Below the pieces are notes generated by a model, which was not told the origin of the DNA, searched no databases, and worked only from the letters and a program-made list of their open reading frames with translations. DNA of 64,000 bases from Neolentinus lepideus HHB14362 ss-1 (lineage: Eukaryota > Basidiomycota > Agaricomycetes > Gloeophyllales > Gloeophyllaceae). The stretch lies in contig KV425562.1 in NCBI GenBank assembly GCA_001632425.1, positions 77,017-141,016 of the forward strand, given 5' to 3'. The stretch's first letter is position 1; each line of letters starts with the position of its first letter. The position numbers were made by a program, and so were the translations under genes. This document shows positions 10,056 to 24,241 of this stretch, in pieces.

Positions 10056-12963
10056 ATGCGTCTTCCGCTTCCGCTCGTTCTTTTATTACTACTACCACCA
10101 TGCGCACTCTCCTCCCAACCGCCAAGACGCTCGTACTCTACTCATGACTACTATGTCCTGGAACACTTGCCTCTTGGTGATGCATCGCTGGACGAATGCG
10201 TGAGCAGGCTCGGATTGGAGGTCATAGAGCAGGTGGGAGAACTACAGAACCATTGGCTCGTGAGGCGAAGCAAGCCCTCACCAGAACTATTTGCGAGGAC
10301 GACAGCGGATCCCATCCTTGAGTTGCTGCAGAGCTTCCGACAGCAGGCAAACGCAGGAAGCATCCATGCACGGTTCGAAGATGCGCGTCTTCCTCGCCGG
10401 GTGTCTTCTTCGATAAAGTATCTGGAACCTCAAGCCCTGCGACAAAGGGTGAAACGCGCCCCACCTCCAGTGCACCCTGGAAACGAGGAAGTAAAGTCCA
10501 ATGCCCGGGAGGTTGCGTCCCGTTTGGGCATCCAAGACCCGACGTTTACTAAACAATGGCATCTTGTAAACGACGAGTACCCTGAGCATATGATGAACGT
10601 GTCGGGACTCTGGGAGGAAGGGATTACGGGTAGGGGCATTATATCGGCGCTGGTAGATGACGGATTGGATTATAACAGCGACGACCTCGCTGCGAACTTC
10701 GTACGATCTTCTTACCATTTAAATCAAGTGTTTAATTTCCACATAGTATGCAGAAGGCTCATACGACTTCAACGACCACGAAGATCTCCCCACCCCCAAA
10801 CTCTTCGACGACCATCACGGCACGAGGTGCGCAGGCCAAATAGGCGCAGTCAAAAACGATGTGTGTGGGATTGGTATAGCCTACGATTCCCAAGTTGCTG
10901 GGATCCGTATACTTTCCGGTCCTATATCGGATGTTGACGAGGCTGCATCGCTGAACTATGGCTACCACAATACCTCTATATACAGCTGTAGCTGGGGCCC
11001 TGCAGACGACGGGAGGTCCATGGAAGCTCCTGGCTACTTGATCCAGAAGGCCGTAGTAAACGGAATCCAGAATGGTCGTGGAGGGAAGGGTTCCGTCTAT
11101 GTATTTGCCAGTGGAAATGGTGCCCAGCATGATGACCAGTGCAATTTTGATGGGTACACGAATAGTATCTATTCAATCACTGTAGCCGCGGTCGACTTTA
11201 AGGGACTGCATCCGTATTATTCGGAGGCTTGCGCTGCTAATATGGTGGTAGCGTATAGCTCGGGCAGTGGTAACAACATCGTGAGTCGCCACTAGTACTG
11301 TCGTTCATATGTGCTTACGCGCTGGTCTCTTGGGCTAGGTCACAACAGATGTTGGTAAGAACAAGTGTGCTACCACACACGGAGGTACATCTGCCGCCGC
11401 ACCCAATGCGGTGGGCGTCTTCGCGCTTGCTCTATCTGTTCGGTCGGTTATGATTGCATGTTGGTTCCATATTTTGCTAATACGTCTCTTGCAGGCCAGA
11501 ACTCTCGTGGCGTGATCTACAGCATCTTTGCGTCAGAACTGCGGAGATGATCAACCCTGACGATCCTGACTGGGAGACTACCGCCGCTGGGCGGCCATTC
11601 AGCTACAAGTACGGATTCGGACGGTTGGATGGCTATTCATACGTCAAAGCAGCGCAAGCTTGGGAACTCGTGAAGCCCCAGGCATGGATCGAGATTCAGC
11701 CTATCCAGATTGAGAATGGCACGATGGACATACTCGGGACGATGTCTGGCGGTGCTCCCATCACTGCCCAGGGTGTGAAGAACACCGTGACCATCACGCA
11801 GGACATGTTGGTGCAGAATAATTTCGAGAAGCTGGAGCATATAACGGTTAAAGTGTGGATCTCGCACACGAGGAGGGGTGATGTTGAGGTGGAGCTGGTT
11901 AGTCCGAATAGTATCAAGAGCGTGTTGGCTGCGAGGCGCAGATACGATTCTGCGAACACGGGGTTTCCTGGGTGGAGGTTCATGACGGTAAAGCACTGGT
12001 ATGTTTCACATCTTGTTCGTATGTGAGTGTGATCATTAAGATAATTGTAGGGACGAGAATCCGGTCGGCGACTGGACCATACAAGTAAACGACCAAGGCT
12101 CGGAGGGGGAGTTTGGTAACTTCCTCGGATGGAGTATGACGCTTTGGGGTTCGACCGTCGACGCATCCAAGGCGAAACTGTACGAAGTTCCTGTGCTTGA
12201 AACCTTACTGCCTTCACCGCAAGAAGAGACCGTTATTACGACCTCTTCCCTCGCGCTGACGACTGCAACGAAGTCGTTTCCTAAGCCAACCTCCCACCTT
12301 CCTACTGACCACGGCAGCATCGAAGGCGAGGCCACAATGCCAGCTTTTACAAATAAACCCGGAACAGCGACGCCGACTGCGCAGGACGACGCAGCCGCGC
12401 CAACTGAGAGCATTCCAAGCGAAAGCTCCACGCCTACACCCGATGAAGGCTGGTTCCCCGACATGGCGAATCTGGTCTCGAGTCAGAAATGGGTTTTCGG
12501 TGCCATCGGAGCTGTCATTGTGTTCGGCCTCTCCGCGGGTATCTTCTTCTGGCGGCGCGCCGTGAATCGCAGGCGCAGAGCCCAGTACAGTACCCTGTCG
12601 AGGGGTGACGATGTCCCTATGAGCTCGATTGCACGGAATGGTGGAGTTTCCGGCCAGGGAACAAAGGAGCTGTACGATGCTTTCGGAGAGGTCTCGGACG
12701 ATGATGATGATGTCGATGAGGAGACCGGACTGACAGGAGGCCGACCACAGGATCGCTCGCCTGGAGGTCTAGGATTTCATTCCGGCTTCTTGGACGATGA
12801 TGACCCAGAGTCGGCCAGGGCTACACAGGCAACATACAGGGATGAACCGGAAGACGTCGACCATCTGCGATCTCATTCAACATTACCTTCTCGGATTCCC
12901 AGTCCAAGTAGTAGCGGGTCCGGGGATGGAAGTTGGGAGCACGCCTCGCAGCAGTTGCGATAG
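10056..12963 (+). CDS. KEX2: Kexin, Golgi subtilisin-like proprotein convertase
   Basis: Calcium-dependent serine protease of the late Golgi that cuts secretory precursors after Lys-Arg or Arg-Arg. MRLPLPLVLLLLLPPCALS is a clear signal peptide. The propeptide ends at LRQRVKR (about residue 133), the expected autoprocessing site. The S8 catalytic triad is visible: Asp in DDGLDY (about 201), His in HHGTRCAG, Ser in HGGTSAAAP, with the oxyanion region ASGNG and CNFDGYTNS. The P/Homo B domain spans about 11690-12170 (HITVKVWISHTRRGDVEVEL, then WTIQVND and GWSMTLWGS). A Ser/Thr/Pro-rich stalk, one transmembrane helix (WVFGAIGAVIVFGLSAGIFF) and an acidic cytosolic tail with DDDDDVDEETGL follow, as in yeast Kex2. 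About six introns. All catalytic residues are intact. Confidence 0.95.
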
Positions 12964-13109
12964 CCGACCTTCACTGTAATGTTGTTTCATTGTACTTAGG
13001 AGGATTTTGGAGCAATTGGTAGAATATATATTATGCAGTACACCTGGACTTGGATACCAAACACAACAGTAGAGATACACAGTAATCAATAGCCAAAAAC
13101 ATTCTTCTG

Positions 13110-15928
<2,819 letters not shown>

Positions 15929-16036
15929 GGTAGTGGAGGAAGAGACGCGTCGTTATACGCGTCTGTCACGGACTGTCACACTAACTGCGACTTTCGCGAC
16001 TTCTGCGACTTCTTCAAAATATCGCTGGCTAGAAAC
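15929..16036. promoter_or_regulatory. Divergent MCM7 / DNMT1 promoter with two MluI cell-cycle boxes
   Basis: Only 108 bp separate the two ATGs. Two perfect ACGCGT palindromes sit at 15945-15950 and 15957-15962, 12 bp centre to centre. They lie 17-34 bp from the MCM7 ATG and about 75-90 bp from the methyltransferase ATG. ACGCGT is the MCB element bound by MBF (Swi6/Mbp1-like) to fire G1/S genes, and MCM genes are classic targets. Joint S-phase expression of both flanking genes is an inference. Confidence 0.65.
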
Positions 16037-19000
16037 ATGCCCTCTGGCTCCAAGGCTCAGACTAAAAGAAGTCTCTCCATAGATGGGAGCGACAGTGAGC
16101 ATAGTGAGATCGCCTTGGCGTCCTTGTCCCGCAAAAAGATGAAGAGTATCGGCGGGCTTTACACGCAACCCGAAGTCCCCTGGGATGCAAACACTTCAAA
16201 CATTGAGAAAGAAGTAAGTCGAAGCATTAATTATGATTTAAGAGGTGAGATTCTGATTGTTTTAGATGGCGAAAGTGCGACTGGGAGGACCGCCGCCATC
16301 ACATTTGACTGTACCTATCTGCCGTCCATCTCTTCTCGGCTCTGTTCGAAGCGCCTCTGACCCGCCAGCAAATAACAGTAATACACAATCTTTATATTGA
16401 ATGGCTGCCATATACTAAAATTGTGCGGTAGTCTACAGCATTTCCGATGATGAGCTGGAAGAGGTCCCCGATCTCCAGCTCGTCGGTGAGGTAGCTTCTC
16501 AGGTCCCGGGGCAAGAAGACCTGCCGGTACGCCTGCTGTCGGACTTCTGCATCTATGAAGTCGAATCCCGTGAAATTGTCGACATCCAAAATTTGTTGTT
16601 TCTGGCTAAACAGTCCCCTCGAACACGGTATGGTGCCTCAGGAGTCGTTCAGCCATATATTGAGGAAGATGACTTCGGCGATGATGAAGATGAAGATGAA
16701 GATGACATCGAAATTGGAGAACAGCATCTGATGTTATCAGATATTATTGAGTTCAACATCTACCATGTGAAGCAGGGCAATGTGGATGAGTGTGTCACTT
16801 GATGTGTTTTGATAACAGCAGCTGAACACGATTTGTTTCCAGCAAGATGTATCTTAAGACGGAATATGCTTGGTATATTCTGGACATGCCATCTAGCATC
16901 TATAAACCATTCTATTCTGATTTCTACATCAAGCATCATATTGTCTGTTTGGTGGTTTCTGTGGCCTTGGATGACCCCAGAACTACACTTCCAGAGTTCT
17001 TGGCAGGAGTCCGTGATGGATGTTTTGTCCACTTTGATACCCTTTTCAAGAGTATTGTGGGCCGAGCCTTGCTACCTACTGATTTTCAGCTGGAAGACAT
17101 GGTATGCTCACTTTGGTATTTCTTTAGTTGTGGGACTAATTTATCATTATCTCAGGCATCCTATCTTCTAAGCAGTCTTCTAGACCTTGGAGAAACATAT
17201 GGTCTGAAGTCTAAACTGGCAGCATCTGCATTGTTCAAGTCCTTTACCAACACCTCTGGACACTTTGCAAGCTCAACCTCCTCTCTTGTTACAAGGAAAA
17301 GATCTGTTCTATCTCTTCATCAGAACTGGGAAACTACAGTGGTTACCCCAACTATATATCAAATTGCTGTGGAACACTTCCTACAGCAATTCACAGTTGT
17401 AGGGCATTCTCTTACTCCAGATCCTGTGTCTTGTGTACCAGAGGAGTTTCCTAAAGCCCATCATGGGAATCCAAAGAAGATTCAATGGGTAGAGGCAGGG
17501 GTTGCCAAGGGATACTACCAATCTGTTATGATTGAGGGAGTGTTATACTCAGTAAGGCCTGTTTCCTTCTATTGCTGGTACAGAAGATGATCAGATCTCC
17601 AAGGTTGGGGATATTGTAGCTGTTGCCCCAGGAAGTGATGCTGATCCTACCAGAGCAAAGCATGCTCTAACATCTTCTACTCAGTCAAAGATTGCTTTGG
17701 CAAATGAAATGTGGTATGATCTCTACCTTTGACAATGAATTCAGAATATTAATAAAATGTGTAGGTTCTGTCAGATTATCTACTTCTTCCAGGGTGAGAA
17801 GAAGATGTTCCATGCTCGGTGGCTTGAGCACAGCTCAAAGACTCTGCTGGAAGAACTTGGAAACCCCCACACTTTGTTTTTCTCATCTTATGAGTGCAAA
17901 GACCTTGACCTGTGGTGTATATACTGCAAGGTTCATGCCCATCATCTCAGAGAAGGAGAAGAGCAACCAATTCATCAAGATGGGATGAATTTTCATTATG
18001 GGTATATTTCATATCTTCTTCTTATATTTTGGCTAACAATCTTTGATAGTCTTGTCTGGGATAGACATAAAACATCCTTCACCTACACATTACCATCAGA
18101 GATTAGCCAAGCAATGGCCCTTTGTGATCAACCAAGAGCCTGTCTATCCTGTGGAATGCAGTTGAAGATTGGAGCTTCCTGTCATCAAGAATCACATGCA
18201 AATGATTTTGTATACCTACTACCCAGCAGCATGACTCAAGACCCTGATTGTCATATAGAGCCATATTTGATTGGACAGATAGTCAATCTTGGCCCATCAA
18301 ATCTTACCCTTGAGATATATGCTCACTTCAATTCTGTGGTCAAGCAACTTCCAGCTGGCTATGACTTTCCTGATGAGGTAAATATACACTTATCTCCAAG
18401 TATTCTGTAACCTTAGCTGAGATTTTCATAATTTATAGAGACAATTGGTCTCAACAGGCAAAATTCTCAAGGTCAAGAGATCTCAAGTGGCTGGATACTG
18501 TCATGTTATCCATCCTGATGTGCTTGACCCAGTTGTTACTTTGGATGACTGGCTGAGTCAAGATGATCATTTCTTTGTTATGAATACCCTGGAGTGTGGT
18601 GTACTCAAGGAAATGCCTCCAGAGGGTTTCCGCTTTTGTGCTGTCTGCCACCAAAAGCAGGTTCTAGAGATACAGCAGTATCAACTGCTGTTGGCCAAGA
18701 ATCAACCTTTGCAAGCACTAGAACTGTTCAGTGGTAAGATATACTATCCAGGATCAGACTGACTAATCATCATAATGACAGGGGCAGGAGGACTGTCTAC
18801 TGGATTTAGTACCACACCTTATATCCAAACCAAATGGGCAGTTGAGCTGTCAAATTCTGCAGCCATGACTTATCAGTAAGTCTTTCAGTAGTGAATTAAG
18901 TCTTGTATTAACATATACATATAGAGAGAACCATAAAGACACAATTGTTTATCAGACCAGCACCAACCAGTTGCTCAAAACTACCATCATGGCTCATGAA

Positions 19001-20876
19001 AGTAAAAAAGATGCAATTTTTCTTTCTTCTCATGATGAGAAGAGGATGCCCATACCTGGAGAGGTTGATTTTATCTATGGAGGTATGCACAATACTGTAT
19101 GCTGAGACAATTGAATATGATGGAAGGATTATTTTATATAGGCCCACCTTGTCAGTCATTCAGTGGAGCAAATTACAACAAGGTAAGTTCTGCTCATTTT
19201 CCTCTCTGAGATCTGACCTTCAATCAATCTGCAGAGGCCTGATGATCCAAGGCATGTCACTTTCTTATGTAAAATACTTATACTCATGAGCTTCCTGCAG
19301 GAGTGCCTTAATTGCAAACTTTATGGCCTGGGTTGAATATTATCAACCATCATATTTTCTCATTGAGAATGTGACTGGCATTCTGAATCACAGGCTCAAG
19401 GCAGAAAAGGTCAACAATCACATTACTGGGGGCATTGAGATGGGTATGGTCAAGTTTATAATGAGGGCTGCCACAGCACTGGGGTATATTTTAGCTCTAT
19501 TATGGTTACCATTTCCTGACCAGCACTATATCAGATATCAGGTTCATTGTAAGATCCTGCAAGCAGCACAATATGGTTCACCACAGGGTCGAGAGCGGGT
19601 AATCTTCATTGGATCCAAGGGACTAACACCATTACCAAGGTTTCCCCTCCCAACACACTGCTTCCCTAAGAGGGTCAAACAAAGGAAGACTGTGACTGGC
19701 AATCCTATCACAGGAGTTGACCGTCTTTCTGAGCACACAGATGTTATGTCTGCACCATTTGGACAGGTGACAATTGAAGATGCAATCAATGATCTGGTAA
19801 TGGCCATAGCCTTGACTTTGTACTGTGATAATTCTGACAGCACTACTCATGCTAGCCTCCATTTGACTGGTATGTTCTTCAGATGCTCATTATCTCATAT
19901 TGCTAACTTTGTGGTCTAGGGTCAATCCCCACAAAATCCTGCAGCCTACTCGAGGAGAACAGGCTGAGGCAAATGCTCAACATGACAGAGGAATAGAGCA
20001 ATGTGTTGCCTCTGATGCATCACATACTGAGTATGCTGGATTTCCTGATCCAGTACCTTATGCATCCAAGCCTATGAATGACTACCAGCAATGGATGCGT
20101 AAGGGAAAAGGGGAGAAGGTCAGTGGACATTACACAAGGCTCTTCACACCTGTAGTTGTGGAAAGGTATGTGGTGAAGGAGCAGACCAAACATAGGACTA
20201 AACTTTGTTTCACAGAGTTGTAAATATTCCTTTGCATCCAAATGCAGACCATGAGAGTATGTCACACTCATCTTTTCAATGTCCTGCAAACCACATATTT
20301 GATTGGGATTCAGATCTCCCACATTCTCTGCAGGGTACTAAGATACAATCAGGAGATACCAAGAAGCTGAAGGGTAAGTGACATAAGCACCCAGAGTTCA
20401 TCCGACTAAGTTACCCCTTCATTAGGATTGTATTCCCGTCTAGATGGCAAAAGTCACTTTGCCACAGCCTTGACCAAAGTGACACCAACAGCAAAGCCAG
20501 GAGGCAAAGTTCTACATCCATCTGTAAGCCAATCGTATCCAGGGAGTAGTTCATTGCATTATACATTGATTACTTCATCTCATTTACCAGCAAAAACGGA
20601 TCATCACCGTCCGAGAATGTGCAAGGGCCCAAGGTTTCCCTGATGATTATATCTTCGTAACTGAAGGCAAGACCGGAAAGGCGAAGGTTGAGGATGTAAG
20701 TCACTCCGCAAATATGTATCACTGACAAGCCTAATCGTGCTTCACGCACTTAGCAAACTCGACAAATCGGAAATGCAGTACCGGTACCACTAGGAAAGGC
20801 ACTTGGGAATGCTATCGGAGCCTCCTTGTTGCAGGTTTGGGCAGAACATGAGAGAGACGGTAGCCCGGAAATCTGA
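16037..20876 (+). CDS. DNMT1: DNMT1-type DNA (cytosine-5) methyltransferase
   Basis: Maintenance-type C5-cytosine methyltransferase of the nucleus. Start MPSGSKAQTKRSLS; stop at 20874-20876. Architecture in order: short basic N-terminus; replication-foci-like region (LRSDFCIYEVES-type stretch near 16520, then YAWYILDMPSSIYKPF near 16870); BAH domain 1 (VGDIVAVAPGSDADP, near 17610) with MFHARWLEHSS; a Cys-rich patch (CDQPRACLSCGMQLK); and a second BAH-like region near 18430-18700. The catalytic motifs are I LELFSGAGGLSTGF, IV PPCQSFSG (19143), VI FLIENVTG (19361), VIII QYGSPQGRERV (19570), IX [23 protein letters not shown] and X QIGNAVPVPLGKA. All exons can be joined in frame, so the gene looks intact. 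The body from about 16861 to 20400 is almost free of CpG, unlike its own ends and all neighbours. The first two introns are my best reading (exon joins SNIEKE/MAKVRL and NN/IYSISDDE). Confidence 0.92.
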
Positions 20877-21078
20877 ATCTCACACCAGCATGTGATATAG
20901 ACAATCTGCTCAGTGAAATATATTCAGAACTTAGAGCTCTCCCATATTAATGCCAGACCAATGCGCGCGCATGTGACGATGGCTGTGACATCTCGTGTTT
21001 CCCAAGGCAAAGGTGCCCAACGCGTTCCAGATCTCGACCACATTACATTCTTCGAACACTCCCAGCTTTTCCTCCATT

Positions 21079-21684
21079 ATGAGTACCACGGCTTCACCCA
21101 CCGTCCTTCCGCGAAACCAAATTTTTCCCGAACTCATGACGAAGGCGCCATCGGAGCCGTACCCTCTACCGCGTTCCAAGCCCGGACGACACACAGGGCG
21201 CATGAGACGCAATGTTCAATTGGAGATGGAACAATTGAGCGATGAAGAGACGGAGCTTGAGAATATGGTACGTCATCCTGTTGTGGGCATGCACACGATC
21301 TGTGGGTTAATGAGCCTATATGCCACAGGCCTTGGCTCAGAGAAATCGTGGGTTCGATTATATGGTGCCCTTAGGCAAGCTTCTCACACAACGAGAGGAG
21401 CGGAATGATAATGTAAGATCACGTTAGTGTCTGGGAGGTGCACTGGTAACTTCTAAAAGCAGGGAGAGGACGATCCCGACGCCGATGCAAGTGACATATC
21501 CGGGGAGACGGAGCACTCTCCTGGTCCACACTCAGGAATAGAAGAAGAGAATGACGAGTCCGGTGAAGACCTGGATGCGGAGATGGAGGACAGAGACGAG
21601 CAGGTTGGCGATACCACAGCGGATACTGAAGACCTGGAGGAAGGAGACACAGAAGAGTTCGAGGAGGAACCTTCGGACGTCTAA
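21079..21684 (+). CDS. APC15: Anaphase-promoting complex subunit APC15-like
   Basis: Exons 21079-21267, 21329-21412 and 21463-21684 join in frame to 164 residues. The N-terminus has a short proline-containing leader with NQIFPELMTKAP. A central SDEETELENMALAQRNRG is followed by FDYMVPLGKLLTQREER. The second half is a strongly acidic tail of Asp/Glu runs ending EEEPSDV. The order ETEL(E)..., (V/M)P(L/I)GK, then an acidic tail, is the pattern of the Apc15/Mnd2 family, a small subunit that in animals promotes release of the mitotic checkpoint complex from APC/C. The match is short and the protein is low complexity, so the family call is moderate. It lies downstream of DNMT1 on the same strand, about 200 bp away, and is convergent with the CreC-like gene. 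Confidence 0.6.
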
Positions 21685-21873
21685 TCACCTACTTGTAGGT
21701 TCTCCGTCTATACATGTCGCCTGCCTGATCGTGATAGCCCGCTATCCCATCCCCTGTGCGATATAAGTCACTAGATCCACTGAAGTCCGTTCGTTTCGCT
21801 ATGAATTATAGTACTAGTGCTAATGCTATACAATGCTCTACATGATATAAATAATATACAACAACCACAATAA

Positions 21874-24096
21874 TCAAGCAATCAAATCTCGTACATCCGC
21901 TAACGAGTGGCCGCGAGGGGCAGTTTTGAGGTGGCGCGGCCGCACCGCGAGGGGCCGTATCCAGAACTTGATGTAGCCCGTCTTGTTAGCAGTGAGCAAA
22001 CCGCGCGGTAGGAAGGCGACGTCGCTCAGCAGGTCACCGTCGACGTGCTTGACGAGCACCGGCTGCACGATCGCGACCTCATTGCGCGAGGGGGCAGGAT
22101 GATACCGAGGGAGAGGGGGTATGCCATCAGCGTCGGGCGAACCGAGCGGAGGGAGGTGCAGGGTTGATCGGTCCCGGCGGAATGCGAGGGATATACTTGA
22201 TGACATAGACATGCGTTGGTGGTGAGCTGCCTGCAGCTTTGGTCGGTGCAGAGCACCACTTGAGAAATCCCACTTGTCGAAGCACGATTAGAATTAAGGA
22301 TTCATTGCGCGCACATACTCACCAAAATAAGCTTGTTATCTTCACCGACGCTACCAAAGCGGTATGTTCGTCCGTCGCACCGGATATCATCGAAGGCTAA
22401 AGCGGAAACGAATGACGAATGGCCTTGACATCGCGCAATAACGCGTTGTTCCCACGGAGAAAATATGGTTACAAGATCGTCTTGGCCTCCAGTCTATCCG
22501 ATACCACAGCAAAGTGAGCATATACTAGTAAAACAGTGAGTCAAGACTTACTATGATGAATCTGCCATCCGGCGACCATGCGACGGATGTTAGTGCACCA
22601 AAATATGAGGAATAGCAATCCACGAGCCTGCAATAATGATTCAGATGCGAGAAATAGGACGTTATGCAAGGTTCTTACTGCTCCGCTAATGCGTCAATAA
22701 CTCTTAAACAGCCGTCTTCTGATATGCACGCAACATATTTGACGTCAGGAGAGAAAACAAAGTCTTCGATTTCCGGAGCTTAGCGCACGCATCCCAAGGA
22801 TCGAGTGGAGACTCACCAACAATACTCCGTCGCGATACTCTCCAATGACTAACAGGGTTCTTCGCCGCCTTCTCCTTCTCCCCTCTCCCGCCTCCACCAG
22901 CAAATCCGTTCGCACTCACGGGATGCCACGGCGGCATCGTGACAAATATTCGATCCAGGGGATTCCACTCCCCTCTCGTCGAGTCCGTCTCACTCGACGA
23001 TGCGTTGCTATCGAGGGCAGACGACGGAGCGGCAATCATGGAGTATGGCGTTTGTGGCGTGAAGGTGCCGTCATCGCGCTCTTTGTCGTAGATAATGATC
23101 GTCCCGTCCGCATGGGAGACGAGGAAAAGGGTCGGAGAGGAGGGGACCCAGCGGACTGATGTGCAAATTGAGTTGGATATAGACCCCTAAATGGACCGTC
23201 ATTGTATGTGCCGCATGTAATGCAGTGGTACTTACGCCTTTGTTTAGTCGACCATAACGGGAGTTGATCGGGTCTGGATGTTCTCAGTCCAACAGCTTTG
23301 CGTTAGTATGCACCGAATACACTTACCAAACCACACCAGGTCCCCTGTGCTGAAGCCAATGATGACATCTAGCCGCTCCGATGAGGCTGTACTGAGATTC
23401 ACGTCGTGGCATGTAGGATAGGCCGAAAATGTGATTCGAGCTAGCGGTTCCTAGGAAATACATCAGTGGATACTGTCTCGAAGTAACGGAGGCACGTACC
23501 TTGAGTTTTATCCCAGCCTCTGTCCAGAAGAAATTCTTGGACGCATTATAGAATAGGAAGGTAGTCTCTCCCTGCTTAGACTGTAGTGTTTTCGCCAACC
23601 CTTCGGCTGACTGTAAGCGAGTAATAAATGTAGATGAAGTAGTCCGTAGATTATGCTTCGGTCTCGAGACGGCCTTCTTCTTTCCTATGGAAGTGGGATG
23701 GGAGAATATGGTATGTAGTTGGTCGTGCGCTATCTGCGGTGAAGCTGGAGGATTATCCTGGGCTGCTGAGGGATTCGAAGGGTCAGGAGAGGTGTTGCCC
23801 TCCGTATCGCTGCTGGACAAGCTGACGCTGTCCTCTCCCTTCTTCTCTCTTGCAACCCTCTCCCTTTCCTTCTCCCTCTCCCTCTCCTTCTCTCGCCTGT
23901 TCTCTTTGTTACCACCAAGCAGCTGTGCAAATCCCTGCGATGTTCCGGTCTTGACTGCCGGGAATCGGACAGTGACGGTAGATATGCGAGATGGATAGAG
24001 TGCGGGTGCAGCAGGGACATGTAGAGCAGTCGGCTTGTGCTCTTCGGTTACGGAGTAGACACCTTCGGGAGCGATGAAGGTCGAGTCGTTCTCCAT
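21874..24096 (-). CDS. creC: CreC / WDR20-type WD40 protein, deubiquitinase cofactor
   Basis: CreC of Aspergillus stabilises and partners the CreB deubiquitinase in carbon catabolite repression; WDR20 does the same for USP12/46 in animals. The likely start is the ATG at 24096 ([16 protein letters not shown]); upstream the frame has no other ATG before a stop. A disordered segment with a charged REKERE run and GNKENRR precedes the WD40 propeller. The diagnostic stretch is [18 protein letters not shown], then SRYGRLNKG. Blades continue with [67 protein letters not shown] and [16 protein letters not shown] final blade sits near [21 protein letters not shown]. The head-to-head neighbour, BCKDH E1-beta, starts 145 bp away. 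About seven introns. Confidence 0.85.
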
Positions 24097-24241
24097 CAAC
24101 GAGGGCAGCACCGACGACGGTGGCTGCGATGGGGTCAGTGTGAGCCAGCGCTTGTCGGGTGATCGCAAACCGTCCGCGTTCCTGGCGTTTATTAGCGCTT
24201 ATTGCGGTGGCCACCGCCTTCAGACCACACTATTTACGGCC
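24097..24241. promoter_or_regulatory. Short divergent promoter creC-like / BCKDHB
   Basis: The two start codons lie 145 bp apart on opposite strands, so any core promoter must be shared or overlapping. I see no strong palindromic element; the stretch is GC-rich with gcgctaataaacgcc-type sequence. If the CreC-like gene starts further upstream than 24096 this gap would be shorter still. Confidence 0.4.

Noticed and set aside
16210..16440. Alternative reading of the second DNMT1 exon ending in ALFEAPLTRQQITVIHNLY
   Set aside because: It looks protein-like but meets a stop just upstream, whereas the MAKVRLGGPP frame with introns at both ends keeps the whole reading frame open and joins cleanly to IYSISDDELEE.
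16037..20876. DNMT1-type gene as a degenerate or RIP-killed pseudogene
   Set aside because: Despite the CpG loss, every catalytic motif is present and all exons can be joined in frame with good splice sites; the apparent mid-gene stops fall in introns.
23840..23930. CT-rich tract in the CreC-like gene as a regulatory repeat
   Set aside because: It encodes the charged REKERERE run of the disordered linker in frame, which explains the low complexity.
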